A stretch of DNA of 6,396 nt from Oceanicaulis sp. (lineage in GTDB: Bacteria > Pseudomonadota > Alphaproteobacteria > Caulobacterales > Maricaulaceae). A model generated the notes under the pieces. That model had not been told where the DNA came from, did not search any database, and saw nothing but the letters and a program-made list of their open reading frames with translations. The stretch is taken from the NCBI GenBank assembly GCA_007571185.1, contig RKRX01000113.1, positions 1-6,396 of the forward strand, given 5' to 3'. Position numbers and translations under genes: made by a program. Shown here in pieces: positions 1 to 6,296 of this stretch. Numbering within the stretch: position 1 is the first letter of the stretch; each line of letters starts with the position of its first letter.

Positions 1-74
1 GTCATATGGCGATGGAAGAACAGCCCGAGATCACAGCTCGGGCTGTGTTGAAATTCCTGACTCCCCCGGATTAG
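1..74 (+). CDS. C-terminal end of a probable alpha/beta-fold hydrolase (partial, runs off the left edge)
   Basis: The last 23 complete codons of a plus-strand gene are readable from position 3 to the TAG at 72-74. The two bases at 1-2 (GT) complete a codon just upstream and would give Gly if the missing base is G. The peptide begins (G)HMAMEEQPEITARAV and ends KFLTPPD. A GHxxxxEQPE stretch followed by an amphipathic helix ending in FL is how many alpha/beta-hydrolases finish. In that family the His is the catalytic base and the helix packs on the core sheet. This rests on motif resemblance over a very short piece, so the substrate cannot be guessed. The gene converges with mrp, leaving 63 bp between the two stops. 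A 10-bp-stem hairpin at 20-46 lies inside these codons and is therefore probably not a terminator. Confidence 0.6.
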   Translation, partial: HMAMEEQPEITARAVLKFLTPPD

Positions 75-137
75 ATCTCAACCCAAAATGAGGGAAAAAG
101 TTTCAATCTTCAGGTATTTTATCCCTTCAGGACGCAA
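75..137. other. convergent intergenic gap without a recognisable terminator
   Basis: This 63-bp AT-richer gap separates the stop of the partial hydrolase gene from the stop of mrp. It has short A and T runs (for example AAAAA near 96-100) and two copies of CTTCAGG-like sequence, but no GC-rich stem followed by a T tract in either direction. Termination may be Rho-dependent. Confidence 0.4.
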
Positions 138-1208
138 TCAACGCTCAAAGATAATTTCAGGCGCAGGACGGTGGGCGCCATCCAACGCGTTGAGCATGCC
201 TTCCGCTGCGCGAAGGAAGGCGTTTGCCACGGGCCCGTCTCCAGACGCGATCAGACGACCTTCGTCGGATGCTTGCCGCAGTTCGGGATGCAACGGGATC
301 TCGCCCAGAAAGGGAACGCCCAGCAGTTCCGCTTCTCTGCGTGCGCCGCCGCGTCCAAAAATCTCCGAGCCCTCACCACAGCAGGGACAGAGGAAAAAAC
401 TCATGTTCTCGATGATTCCGAGAACAGGTATTCCGGTCCGCTCGAAGAGCGCCGCCGCTCTGCGCGCGTCATCAAGCGCCAGGGTCTGCGGGGTGGAAAC
501 AATGACCGCACCTGAAACAGGTGCACCCTGGGCAATCGCTAGCTGGGCATCACCGGTGCCCGGCGGCATATCAATAATCAGCACGTCGGGGTTACCCCAG
601 TTCACCTCGCCCATGAACTGGCGGATTGCGCCGGTAACCATGGGGCCGCGCCAGACCACCGGATCACGTTCACCAATTATGAATCCCATAGAGACGATCT
701 TGACGCCATGGGACTCAAGCGGTTCGATTCCCTTGCCTGATTTCCGCAAACCCGGCGAATCGGTAAGTCCGAAAATCCGGGGCGCGCTGGGTCCGTAAAC
801 ATCGGCATCCATCAAACCCGCTGAAAGCCCCATTCGTACACAAGCGGCTGTCAGATTGGCGGCGATTGTGGATTTTCCTACCCCGCCCTTGCCGGAAGCC
901 ACAGCAACAACCGTCCCGGCTGGCGCCTTGTCGGTGTTATCTCTCACGCCAGACTTAGCACCCGAGGGCTTTTTGTTCGAAGCCTCTATGACCACGCGCG
1001 TGCGCTCAACTCCGATCTCCGCCGTCAACGCCTCCTGGATGGCTACGCGCAGGGCGGTGATATCTTCACCCGCCCTACCGGGTTTGAGCACAACAGTGGC
1101 CACTCCTTCACGCAAGTCTACACTGTCGACCCGACCCGCAGAGGGCAAAGACGCCCCCGTGACCGGATCGACCACACAGGCCAGCGCATTCAGGACGGCG
1201 TCGCTCAT
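138..1208 (-). CDS. mrp: Mrp/ApbC-type iron-sulfur cluster carrier ATPase
   Basis: This is a 356-residue member of the Mrp/NBP35 branch of the SIMIBI P-loop ATPases, cytosolic proteins that bind and hand over Fe-S clusters. An N-terminal MIP18/DUF59-like domain covers about residues 1-75 (VLNALACVVDPVTG, then the VxLKPG strand). A charged linker follows. The deviant Walker A SGKGGVGKST is at 105-114, the switch region MDADVYGPSAPR at 133-144, and the IDMPPGTGD switch II/Walker B at 212-220. The cluster-binding CxxC is Cys274-Pro-Cys-Cys277 in ENMSFFLCPCCGE. Length is normal for the family. The frame is open upstream to an ATG at 1277, but I chose the ATG at 1206-1208. The extra 23 residues look nothing like an Mrp N-terminus and would run into the mazG relic. 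Neither start has a strong Shine-Dalgarno sequence. The gene appears to be transcribed alone and converges with the hydrolase tail. Confidence 0.93.
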   Translation of the reverse strand: MSDAVLNALACVVDPVTGASLPSAGRVDSVDLREGVATVVLKPGRAGEDITALRVAIQEALTAEIGVERTRVVIEASNKKPSGAKSGVRDNTDKAPAGTVVAVASGKGGVGKSTIAANLTAACVRMGLSAGLMDADVYGPSAPRIFGLTDSPGLRKSGKGIEPLESHGVKIVSMGFIIGERDPVVWRGPMVTGAIRQFMGEVNWGNPDVLIIDMPPGTGDAQLAIAQGAPVSGAVIVSTPQTLALDDARRAAALFERTGIPVLGIIENMSFFLCPCCGEGSEIFGRGGARREAELLGVPFLGEIPLHPELRQASDEGRLIASGDGPVANAFLRAAEGMLNALDGAHRPAPEIIFER

Positions 1209-1214
1209 ACCGCT

Positions 1215-1243
1215 TACATAGGACGCAGCGCATCGAAACGCAA
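1215..1243 (-). promoter_or_regulatory. possible mrp promoter giving a leaderless or near-leaderless transcript
   Basis: On the minus strand TTGCGT (1238-1243) is followed after exactly 17 bp by TATGTA (1215-1220), whose last base is 6 nt before the chosen mrp ATG. Each hexamer matches the sigma-70 consensus at only three of six positions, so the call is weak. If real, transcription would start at or next to the A of the ATG. That would explain the missing ribosome binding site. This is inferred from spacing and hexamers only. Confidence 0.25.
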
Positions 1244-1279
1244 AACTTGGACTATCCCGCAACTCCAGCTGATCCATGT

Positions 1280-1790
1280 GATGCCGACACTCAGACCCGA
1301 GCCTAGGAAGTCGTCAAGACTGCCAAACGCGTACAAAAGACTGATGGCGGTTCGTCCGTGCTGGCCAACATTCCCGTAGGACTGCCCGCGCTTACTCGAG
1401 CGGATAAACTTTCAAAATGGACGACGCAGACCGGATTTGACTGGTTGAATATAGATTCGGACACCTCTAAAAACCCAACACCTACGTTCAATGCTTATCC
1501 ATTTCGAGAGACGGAGACCACAAAAACAAAGACTTAACAGTGACCCTACATTAACCGCTCACACGAAATAGGGGTTTTAGAGGTGTCCAGATCGGAGAAA
1601 AACTGGCTGAAGCGCGCGAAGCGGGTCACGGAACAAGATTCTGATCACACTCGGAAGGAAATCGGCGATCTGCTGTTTGCAGCCAGCAATTTCGCCCACA
1701 AGGGCGAGGTTGATCCCGAAACCGTCTTGCGAGAGGCCAACGCCAAATTCAACCAGCGATTCTGCAGCGTGGAAAATCCGTTGACTGCCT
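1280..1790 (+). pseudogene. mazG: decayed mazG (nucleoside triphosphate pyrophosphohydrolase), C-terminal half only
   Basis: Three plus-strand blocks in different frames reproduce the C-terminal half of MazG in the right order. Block 1 (1280-1458) reads DADTQTRA, a TAG at 1304-1306 where the family has Trp (WE.IK), then SVLANIPVGLPALTRADKL and TGFDW. Block 2 (1588 to about 1625, another frame) reads QIGEKLAEAREAGHG, matching the first metal-binding helix (EExxE, here EKxxE), and its frame stops at TGA 1642-1644. Block 3 (about 1625-1790, shifted +1) reads RKEIGDLLFAASNFAH, then the VDPE..LREANAKFNQRF helix, and breaks off after SVENPLTA at the end of hflX. MazG is normally about 260 residues. 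The N-terminal half is missing next to mrp and about the last 25 residues are gone. A 130-bp element interrupts blocks 1 and 2. No functional enzyme can be made. Family assignment is from remembered MazG motifs, which are distinctive here. Confidence 0.85.
1459..1588. mobile_element. 130-bp non-coding element with 18-bp terminal inverted repeats (MITE-like)
   Basis: The left end GGACACCTCTAAAAACCC (1459-1476) is the inverted complement of the right end GGGGTTTTAGAGGTGTCC (1571-1588) at 17 of 18 positions. The 94-bp interior encodes nothing recognisable and looks richer in A and T than the flanking genes. It sits exactly where the mazG relic loses its homology, between the codons for GFDWLNIDS and those for IGEKLAE, so it is an insertion into a former gene. 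This is the architecture of a MITE or an internally deleted IS mobilised in trans by a DDE transposase. I cannot assign the parent family. A clean target-site duplication is not evident. AGAT occurs at 1453-1456 and at 1589-1592, but the left copy is 2 bp away from the repeat end. Confidence 0.75.
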
Positions 1791-3129
1791 ATTTCATAGC
1801 GGGTGCATAATCGCTGATCTGTTCTAGCCCTGTGAACCGCCGCCGGAACCGACCCGCATCGGGAATGGACAGGCGCGCCAGCACATCACGGTGACCGGTT
1901 GCGGGATCGGTTGTTTCCTCCAGCACCGTTCCGTGACGATGCACCCAGGCCAGTGCTGCGCTGTCTGAAAACGTCAATCTGAGCCGCAGCTGCATATCGC
2001 CGGCGAATAGCGCCTGCTCCACCCGTTCAAGCAAAGCTGCAACTCCTTCCCCGATCAGGGCGGAAGTGACGATGCCGGGCGGTGCGTCCGCTCGCCCAGA
2101 CAATCCAGAATGCCAGACCAGATCTCGATGATCACCGACGTCAAGCTGATCAGCTTTGTTCCAGGCTTCAACCACCATCTGATCAGAGCCTGCACCAACC
2201 CTCAACGCCTGCAGCACCTTTTCTACATCCGCTTTGCGTCCTTCGTGATCAGGATCGGTCATGTCGCGTACATGGATCAGCAAGTCCGCCTCCACCACTT
2301 CTTCAAGGGTGGCGCGAAACGCGGCGATCAGTTCAGTAGGCAAATCGGTGATGAAGCCTACCGTGTCGCTCATGAGCACCCGACGACCCGACGGCAGCCT
2401 GACCTCGCGCACAGTCGGATCAAGCGTGGTAAAGGGCATATCCCTGGCCTGTGCACAGGCGTCAGAAAGCCTATTGAACAAAGTGGATTTACCCGCATTG
2501 GTGTAACCCACCAACGCCACAGTGGGCCAGGGCGCGGCCTGACGCTTTTTCCGGTGCAGGGTCCGGGTGCGCCTGATTGTGTCAAGCTCACGTCGAAGCC
2601 CAGCTATTTTGTCGGCGAGCAAACGACGATCGGTCTCGATCTGGGTTTCGCCTGGTCCGGCCAGAAAGCCGCGACCACCGCGCTGACGTTCCAGATGGGT
2701 CCAGGTTCGCACCAGACGCGACCGTTCATAGGTCAGGCGCGCCAGCTCCACTTGAAGTTGTCCCTCTCGGGTGCGGGCGCGCAAACCGAAGATTTCAAGG
2801 ATCAGACCAGTGCGGTCAATCACTTTAGCCTGGAAAGCTTTTTCAAGATTACGCTGCTGGACGGGACTGAGAGCTGCATCAATGACCACCACCATTGCTC
2901 CGGTGATGCGCACTCGTTCGGCGATCTCTCCTATTTTGCCCGAACCGAAAAAACCGCCTGCATACACACGACGCAGTGGCTCAATCACAGCTCCAACCGT
3001 GCTCAGATCCAGGGCATGAACCAGTTCTGAGGCTTCCTCCAGCCGCGCCCCAGCCCGGACGTCATCAGCACCGGGATATTGCGGATGCACAACAAGTGCG
3101 GTCGGCGAAACGGGTTTACGGTCAATCAA
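1789..3129 (-). CDS. hflX: HflX, ribosome-associated GTPase
   Basis: This 446-residue member of the Obg-HflX translational GTPases (TRAFAC class) resembles proteins that bind 50S/70S ribosomes and split or rescue stalled ones, for example after heat stress. The N-terminal HflX domain covers about residues 1-200. It includes the GKIGEI segment, the [10 protein letters not shown] strand and the RRGGRGF-type loop [19 protein letters not shown] (151-169), followed by a basic coiled-coil helix. The G domain has G1 GYTNAGKST (208-216), G2 TTLDPT (234-239), G3 DTVGF (255-259), G4 NKAD (324-327) and G5 SAL (356-358), and a small C-terminal domain follows. All motifs look intact. The start is a TTG at 3127-3129 overlapping the hfq TGA (TTGA). 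AAGGAG inside the hfq 3' end (3140-3145) provides its Shine-Dalgarno sequence 10 nt away, which implies coupled translation. The stop reaches the end of the mazG relic on the other strand, and no terminator is visible beyond it. Confidence 0.95.
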   Translation of the reverse strand: MIDRKPVSPTALVVHPQYPGADDVRAGARLEEASELVHALDLSTVGAVIEPLRRVYAGGFFGSGKIGEIAERVRITGAMVVVIDAALSPVQQRNLEKAFQAKVIDRTGLILEIFGLRARTREGQLQVELARLTYERSRLVRTWTHLERQRGGRGFLAGPGETQIETDRRLLADKIAGLRRELDTIRRTRTLHRKKRQAAPWPTVALVGYTNAGKSTLFNRLSDACAQARDMPFTTLDPTVREVRLPSGRRVLMSDTVGFITDLPTELIAAFRATLEEVVEADLLIHVRDMTDPDHEGRKADVEKVLQALRVGAGSDQMVVEAWNKADQLDVGDHRDLVWHSGLSGRADAPPGIVTSALIGEGVAALLERVEQALFAGDMQLRLRLTFSDSAALAWVHRHGTVLEETTDPATGHRDVLARLSIPDAGRFRRRFTGLEQISDYAPAMK

Positions 3130-3383
3130 TCCCCGGTAACTCCTTCGGTCTCTTCTCCGTCGAATAACCGGACAGGTTGACCGGGCATGATAGTGGAAAT
3201 GGCGTGTTTGTAGATCAGTTGAATCTGACCCTCACGACGCAGAAGCACACAGAAACTGTCGAACCAGGCTATAACGCCCTGGAGTTTGACACCGTTGACC
3301 AGGAAAATAGTAAGCGGGATTTTGTCCTTGCGAACGATGTTAAGAAAAACATCCTGCAATTTTTGTTTCTTATCGTCAAACAT
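3126..3383 (-). CDS. hfq: RNA chaperone Hfq
   Basis: This is an 85-residue Sm-like protein that forms the hexamer pairing small RNAs with mRNAs. The proximal-face residues are present: Gln10 and Asp11 in KLQDVFLN, Phe44 in FDSF, and the Sm2 signature YKHAIST (58-64, with Lys59-His60). The Sm1 segment [11 protein letters not shown] (26-36) is also complete. The Sm1-Sm2 connector [12 protein letters not shown] is one residue longer than in E. coli, as I recall for alphaproteobacterial Hfq. The rim carries Arg49-Arg50, and the tail is short and acidic ([11 protein letters not shown]). The ATG at 3381-3383 is preceded by AAGGG (3387-3391), close to the start. Hfq heads a two-gene unit with hflX. 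The 117-bp gap upstream suggests a promoter of its own in addition to readthrough from trkH. Confidence 0.97.
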   Translation of the reverse strand: MFDDKKQKLQDVFLNIVRKDKIPLTIFLVNGVKLQGVIAWFDSFCVLLRREGQIQLIYKHAISTIMPGQPVRLFDGEETEGVTGD

Positions 3384-3407
3384 TGGCCCTTATCGCACAG
3401 AGAGAGG

Positions 3408-3437
3408 ATTTTCGACGGGAACCGTCGCACTCTGCAA
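3408..3437 (-). promoter_or_regulatory. candidate hfq promoter with a palindrome in its spacer
   Basis: On the minus strand TTGCAG (3432-3437) and GAAAAT (3408-3413) are 18 bp apart. They match the sigma-70 -35 and -10 consensus at three and four of six positions. Between them is the perfect inverted repeat CGACGG-TTC-CCGTCG (3413-3427). The expected start is about 18-20 nt upstream of the hfq ATG. The promoter match is mediocre. The palindrome itself is plain in the sequence and could be an operator or an RNA hairpin. It is not followed by a U tract, so it is not an intrinsic terminator. Confidence 0.3.
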
Positions 3438-3461
3438 TAGGTAAACATCCCTTGTTGCACC

Positions 3462-3475
3462 CGCAACCCGACCAG
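3462..3475. repeat. short hairpin-forming inverted repeat downstream of trkH
   Basis: GTTGCACCCGCAAC is a 5-bp perfect stem with a 4-base loop, located about 26-40 bp after the trkH stop in the trkH-hfq gap. No T run follows in either direction, so it is at best a weak 3'-end processing or pausing structure. The location is approximate to a few bases. Confidence 0.3.
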
Positions 3476-3500
3476 ACAACACAGCAGGTCTATTGTCGTG

Positions 3501-4892
3501 TCAATCCCGTGCAAACATCATGAAAACCGCTGCCGCTGCAGCCAGCACTTCCAGCCGGCCGATCACCATGATCAGCGCTGAAATGCCAAGTGCGACAGGG
3601 GGTAATCCGCCATAATCAAGTCGAGCTAGTGGACCAGCGTTAGTCAGAGAAGCGGCGGAAACAGTCCAGGCCGTTTCGAAATCCAGCCCGACCCAGCCCA
3701 GCACCACAGCACCGATTCCCATGGCTACGGGAAAAGCCAACGCATAGACCCAGACACCCGTGAGCGCCGAATCAGTCACTGAGCGCCCCCCAAATCGTGT
3801 GAGTACAGCGGCAGACGGATATGATAAAGAGGCCAGTTGTCCTCCAGCCTGGCGGATCAACAACAGGATGCGCGGCAGTTTGATGCCACCCGAAGTCGAG
3901 ATGGTTGCCCCTCCAGCCATGGACAGAACCAAAAACAAGGTTACCGTCACCCCGGCTTCACCGGTGTGATAGCCCGCCGTGGTGACCGCAAAGACAAGGT
4001 CGCAACCCGCCAGGAGCAACGACGCCGGCGCACCCGCCAGCAATGCGATCGCGCCAACGACCAACCCAACCGGCATAATCACGCGCAGCTGCACCGGCCA
4101 CCTGTTCATTCGGCGACGGACAAAACAGTCATATTGAGCGACCATGCTCCAGGCCCCTGACAGACACAGCAGAACCAGCACCGCCATGGCCGGTCCCGGC
4201 AACCCGCCCGCCAGAGACCCAGACCAAGGCGACAGCCCGGCCGTGGCGATGCCTGACAAGGCCAAGCACAGCGCTTCATAGAGTGTCAAGTCAATCTGCA
4301 TTAACGCAAGCACGCCTGCAAAGGTCAACCCGGTATAAAGCGCACCCAACCGTCTAAGCGCCCGTCCAAAACTGATGAACAAATCCGAATGCTCCACCGT
4401 CAGCAAATGGGTGCGGCGCGAACCCACCCCGTGATGATCAAGCGCGGCGAACACGGTGACGGCCATGACCAAACTGCCTAGACCTCCCAACCAGGCCAGA
4501 ACACAGCGCCAGACAGTCACTGTCTTATCCGCCTCTTCTGGAGTGAGAATGATCGCACCGGTGGTGGTCAGCGACGAAAACGCTTCATAAAGTCCTATCG
4601 GCAGGGAGCCACTGGCCGCCACCAGTGGTGGCGCAGCAAGAATCGGGATCAAAAGCCATCCAGATAACGCCAACCGCAGGGCCACACCGGCGTTGGCGTG
4701 ACCGGTGGTGTTGTTGGCGCCTATCAGAACCACCCCACCTGCGAACAGGCCAACCACTACGGTGACCACGAATCCGTGCGCTACATCCGTACGACCTTCT
4801 AGCACAGCAAACAGGATAAAAGGCGCCGCAGCAGTGGATACGAAGACAGCGCACCAGGCCAGAGTACGAAAGAGTTGGGGGGACAATGCCAT
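3501..4892 (-). CDS. trkH: TrkH-type potassium uptake channel/transporter subunit
   Basis: This 463-residue integral inner-membrane protein of the SKT (Trk/Ktr/HKT) superfamily conducts K+ and is gated by TrkA. The four pore-loop repeats can be followed: TTTGA (109-113), IATAGLS (215-221), TTAGYHT (304-310) and LTNAGP (416-421). Each carries the filter glycine, and hydrophobic helices lie between them. STSGGIKLPRILLL (about 333-346) is the conserved cytosolic-loop motif after the third pore, and VIGRLEVL near the end is the usual last-helix motif. It is slightly shorter than the roughly 480 residues of E. coli TrkH. The frame opens at a GTG at 4899-4901 abutting the trkA stop. I prefer the ATG at 4890-4892 because AGGTGA (4898-4903) lies 5 nt before it. 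Translation is probably coupled to trkA. Confidence 0.92.
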   Translation of the reverse strand: MALSPQLFRTLAWCAVFVSTAAAPFILFAVLEGRTDVAHGFVVTVVVGLFAGGVVLIGANNTTGHANAGVALRLALSGWLLIPILAAPPLVAASGSLPIGLYEAFSSLTTTGAIILTPEEADKTVTVWRCVLAWLGGLGSLVMAVTVFAALDHHGVGSRRTHLLTVEHSDLFISFGRALRRLGALYTGLTFAGVLALMQIDLTLYEALCLALSGIATAGLSPWSGSLAGGLPGPAMAVLVLLCLSGAWSMVAQYDCFVRRRMNRWPVQLRVIMPVGLVVGAIALLAGAPASLLLAGCDLVFAVTTAGYHTGEAGVTVTLFLVLSMAGGATISTSGGIKLPRILLLIRQAGGQLASLSYPSAAVLTRFGGRSVTDSALTGVWVYALAFPVAMGIGAVVLGWVGLDFETAWTVSAASLTNAGPLARLDYGGLPPVALGISALIMVIGRLEVLAAAAAVFMMFARD

Positions 4893-4897
4893 CACGA

Positions 4898-4903
4898 TCA
4901 CCT
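4898..4903 (-). promoter_or_regulatory. trkH ribosome binding site that decides the start codon
   Basis: AGGTGA on the minus strand complements the anti-Shine-Dalgarno core. It is 5 nt from the ATG at 4890-4892, whereas the alternative GTG at 4899-4901 lies inside it. The AGG also forms the trailing arm of the neighbouring palindrome and overlaps the trkA TAG. Confidence 0.7.
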
Positions 4904-4917
4904 AGAAATATTCTAGG
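4901..4917 (-). promoter_or_regulatory. 17-bp palindrome at the trkA/trkH junction, likely translational-coupling hairpin
   Basis: Minus-strand CCTAGAA-TAT-TTCTAGG forms a perfect 7-bp stem with a 3-nt loop. It spans the last codons of trkA (Leu-Glu-Tyr-Phe-stop). The trailing arm contains both the trkA UAG and the AGG of the trkH Shine-Dalgarno sequence. A free mRNA would mask the trkH site, and a ribosome terminating on trkA would open it. The structure is visible in the sequence, but the function is inferred. Confidence 0.55.
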
Positions 4918-6275
4918 CTGACACGGAACAGTTGTTCTACTTTGGGAACCGAAGCTTTGAGCGCGAAGAACAGCATTCGGTCGTTTTCCCTGATATCCAC
5001 GGAATCACGACTGAAAAATACTTCATCACCGCGCACAAGCGCACAAACAGATACGCCTTCGGGCGGCTCCAGCACGCTGAGGTTTTGTCCAACCAGCGGC
5101 GAGGTGGACAGCGTCACCCCTTCCAGAGCTTCAGCCATGCCGTCGGCAAAGGTCTGAAGTCCGGTAATCCGACCCCGGCGAATGTGTTGCAAGATGGTGG
5201 AAACCGTCACCGCGCGAGGGTCAACCATCACATCGACGTCCAGCGCTTCCTGAACCGGCTGGAAAACCTGATTGTTGACTAGACAAACAGAACGTTGGGC
5301 CCCTTCTTCCTTGGCTATCACTCCACTGAGAAGATTGACCTTGTCATCATTGGTCAGACACAGGGCGAGTTCGGCATCCTCCACCCCGGCTTCGCACAGT
5401 ACGCCGGGATCAAGACCATCACCATGCAAAACCACGGTGCGCCGCAGGGCGTTTGCGACCTGTTCGGCCCGGGTCTTGTCGCTCTCAACAAGGCGGACGC
5501 GCACGCCGCCTACCCGTTCCAGCGCCCTGGCCACATACAGCCCGATATTACCCGCCCCGATGATCACCATCCGGCGCGCTCGCGGCACCGCATGACCAAA
5601 CACATCAAGAACACGTTTCACGTGACCGGCCGCCACACTGACATAAATGTCATCACCCGGCATGAACGGGTCGTTATTTCCCGGAATGAACAGAGTCTGT
5701 CGACGCCGGACCCCGACTATCTCAAAGCCCAGATCGGGGAACAGCTCCGTCATCTGCACCTTGGTTCCGGCGGTCACAGGGGAGTGTTCATCCACACGCA
5801 AACCCAGCACCTGAACGCGGCTGTTGGCGAATGAAGCGGTGACGAAAGCACCGGGGGTCTCCAGGCGTTGAAGGATCGAACGGCTCACCTCAAGCTCAGG
5901 TGATATGATCACATCAATGGGCAGAGCGCTCGTGGAGAACAGATCACTCCAACGCTTGTCCAGATAGCTCTGCGCTCGCACCCGCGCAATCCGGGTGGAT
6001 GTATCAAATAACGAATGAGCCACTTGGCAGGCGACCATGTTGGTTTCGTCAGAATGGGTCACAGCGACCAGCAGGTCGGCGTCATCCACCCCTGCGCGTT
6101 CAAGTATGTCGGGATGAGAGCCGTGACCGACCACCCCGCGCACATCCAGATCAGTAGTCACCTTGTCGATCAGTGCGTGGGACCAGTCGACGACGGTGAC
6201 CGCATTGCCTTCAGAGGCTAGCTCTCCGGCGATACCGTATCCAACCCGGCCCGCGCCACACACCACAGCTTTCAT
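4902..6275 (-). CDS. trkA: TrkA, NAD-binding regulatory subunit of the Trk potassium uptake system
   Basis: This 457-residue peripheral membrane protein assembles as a ring under TrkH and gates K+ flow in response to bound nucleotides. The tandem RCK layout is complete. The first Rossmann domain carries VCGAGRVGYGIA (5-16), with GxGxxG at 7-12, and ends its second strand in Asp30. A first TrkA_C domain lies at about 140-225. The second Rossmann domain carries IIGAGNIGLYVAR (238-250), with acidic Glu264 at the ribose position. A second TrkA_C domain lies at about 375-455. Length equals that of E. coli TrkA. The ATG at 6273-6275 is preceded by AGGGAT about 7-8 nt upstream. It follows the ntrX stop by 21 bp and abuts trkH. 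The ntrX-trkA order is a known alphaproteobacterial arrangement. Confidence 0.96.
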   Translation of the reverse strand: MKAVVCGAGRVGYGIAGELASEGNAVTVVDWSHALIDKVTTDLDVRGVVGHGSHPDILERAGVDDADLLVAVTHSDETNMVACQVAHSLFDTSTRIARVRAQSYLDKRWSDLFSTSALPIDVIISPELEVSRSILQRLETPGAFVTASFANSRVQVLGLRVDEHSPVTAGTKVQMTELFPDLGFEIVGVRRRQTLFIPGNNDPFMPGDDIYVSVAAGHVKRVLDVFGHAVPRARRMVIIGAGNIGLYVARALERVGGVRVRLVESDKTRAEQVANALRRTVVLHGDGLDPGVLCEAGVEDAELALCLTNDDKVNLLSGVIAKEEGAQRSVCLVNNQVFQPVQEALDVDVMVDPRAVTVSTILQHIRRGRITGLQTFADGMAEALEGVTLSTSPLVGQNLSVLEPPEGVSVCALVRGDEVFFSRDSVDIRENDRMLFFALKASVPKVEQLFRVSLEYF

Positions 6276-6296
6276 CAGGACATCCCTGTCGACACG

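Noticed and set aside
20..46. Strong hairpin that could be an intrinsic terminator.
   Set aside because: It lies inside the last codons of the probable hydrolase and is not followed by a real T run on the plus strand. On the minus strand only TTCTTCC follows.
88..798. 236-codon plus-strand frame.
   Set aside because: It is a shadow of mrp on the other strand, where all Mrp motifs are intact. Its composition (Ser, Pro, Arg, Ala) is typical of antisense frames.
1209..1277. N-terminal 23-residue extension of Mrp from the ATG at 1277.
   Set aside because: It has no ribosome binding site and no similarity to Mrp starts. The sequence there better fits a promoter and the edge of the mazG relic.
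1281..1300. Possible continuation of the mazG relic upstream of 1280 (a His-Val pair just before the DAD block).
   Set aside because: Two residues in another frame are not enough. None of the three frames upstream to 1209 shows the MazG RRHPHVF or N-terminal motifs.
1303..1491. 62-codon minus-strand frame.
   Set aside because: It is antisense to the mazG relic and runs through one inverted repeat into the element. It has no ribosome binding site and no family resemblance.
1583..1810. 75-codon plus-strand frame starting with GTG between mrp and hflX, a candidate small hypothetical protein.
   Set aside because: Its GTG lies inside the right inverted repeat of the 130-bp element. Its first 14 or so codons are out of frame relative to the MazG helix, and the rest is a MazG fragment. 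It overlaps the hflX end by 22 bp. It is part of the pseudogene.
2110..3030. 306-codon plus-strand frame.
   Set aside because: It lies entirely antisense to hflX, which has all five G motifs, and has no recognisable domain of its own.
3440..3475. Possible sigma-54 (-24/-12) promoter upstream of hfq.
   Set aside because: A TGG and a TTGC occur, but the GG-to-GC spacing is about 7 instead of the required 10 bp.
5295..5834. 179-codon plus-strand frame.
   Set aside because: It is antisense to the middle of trkA and has no start context or family features.
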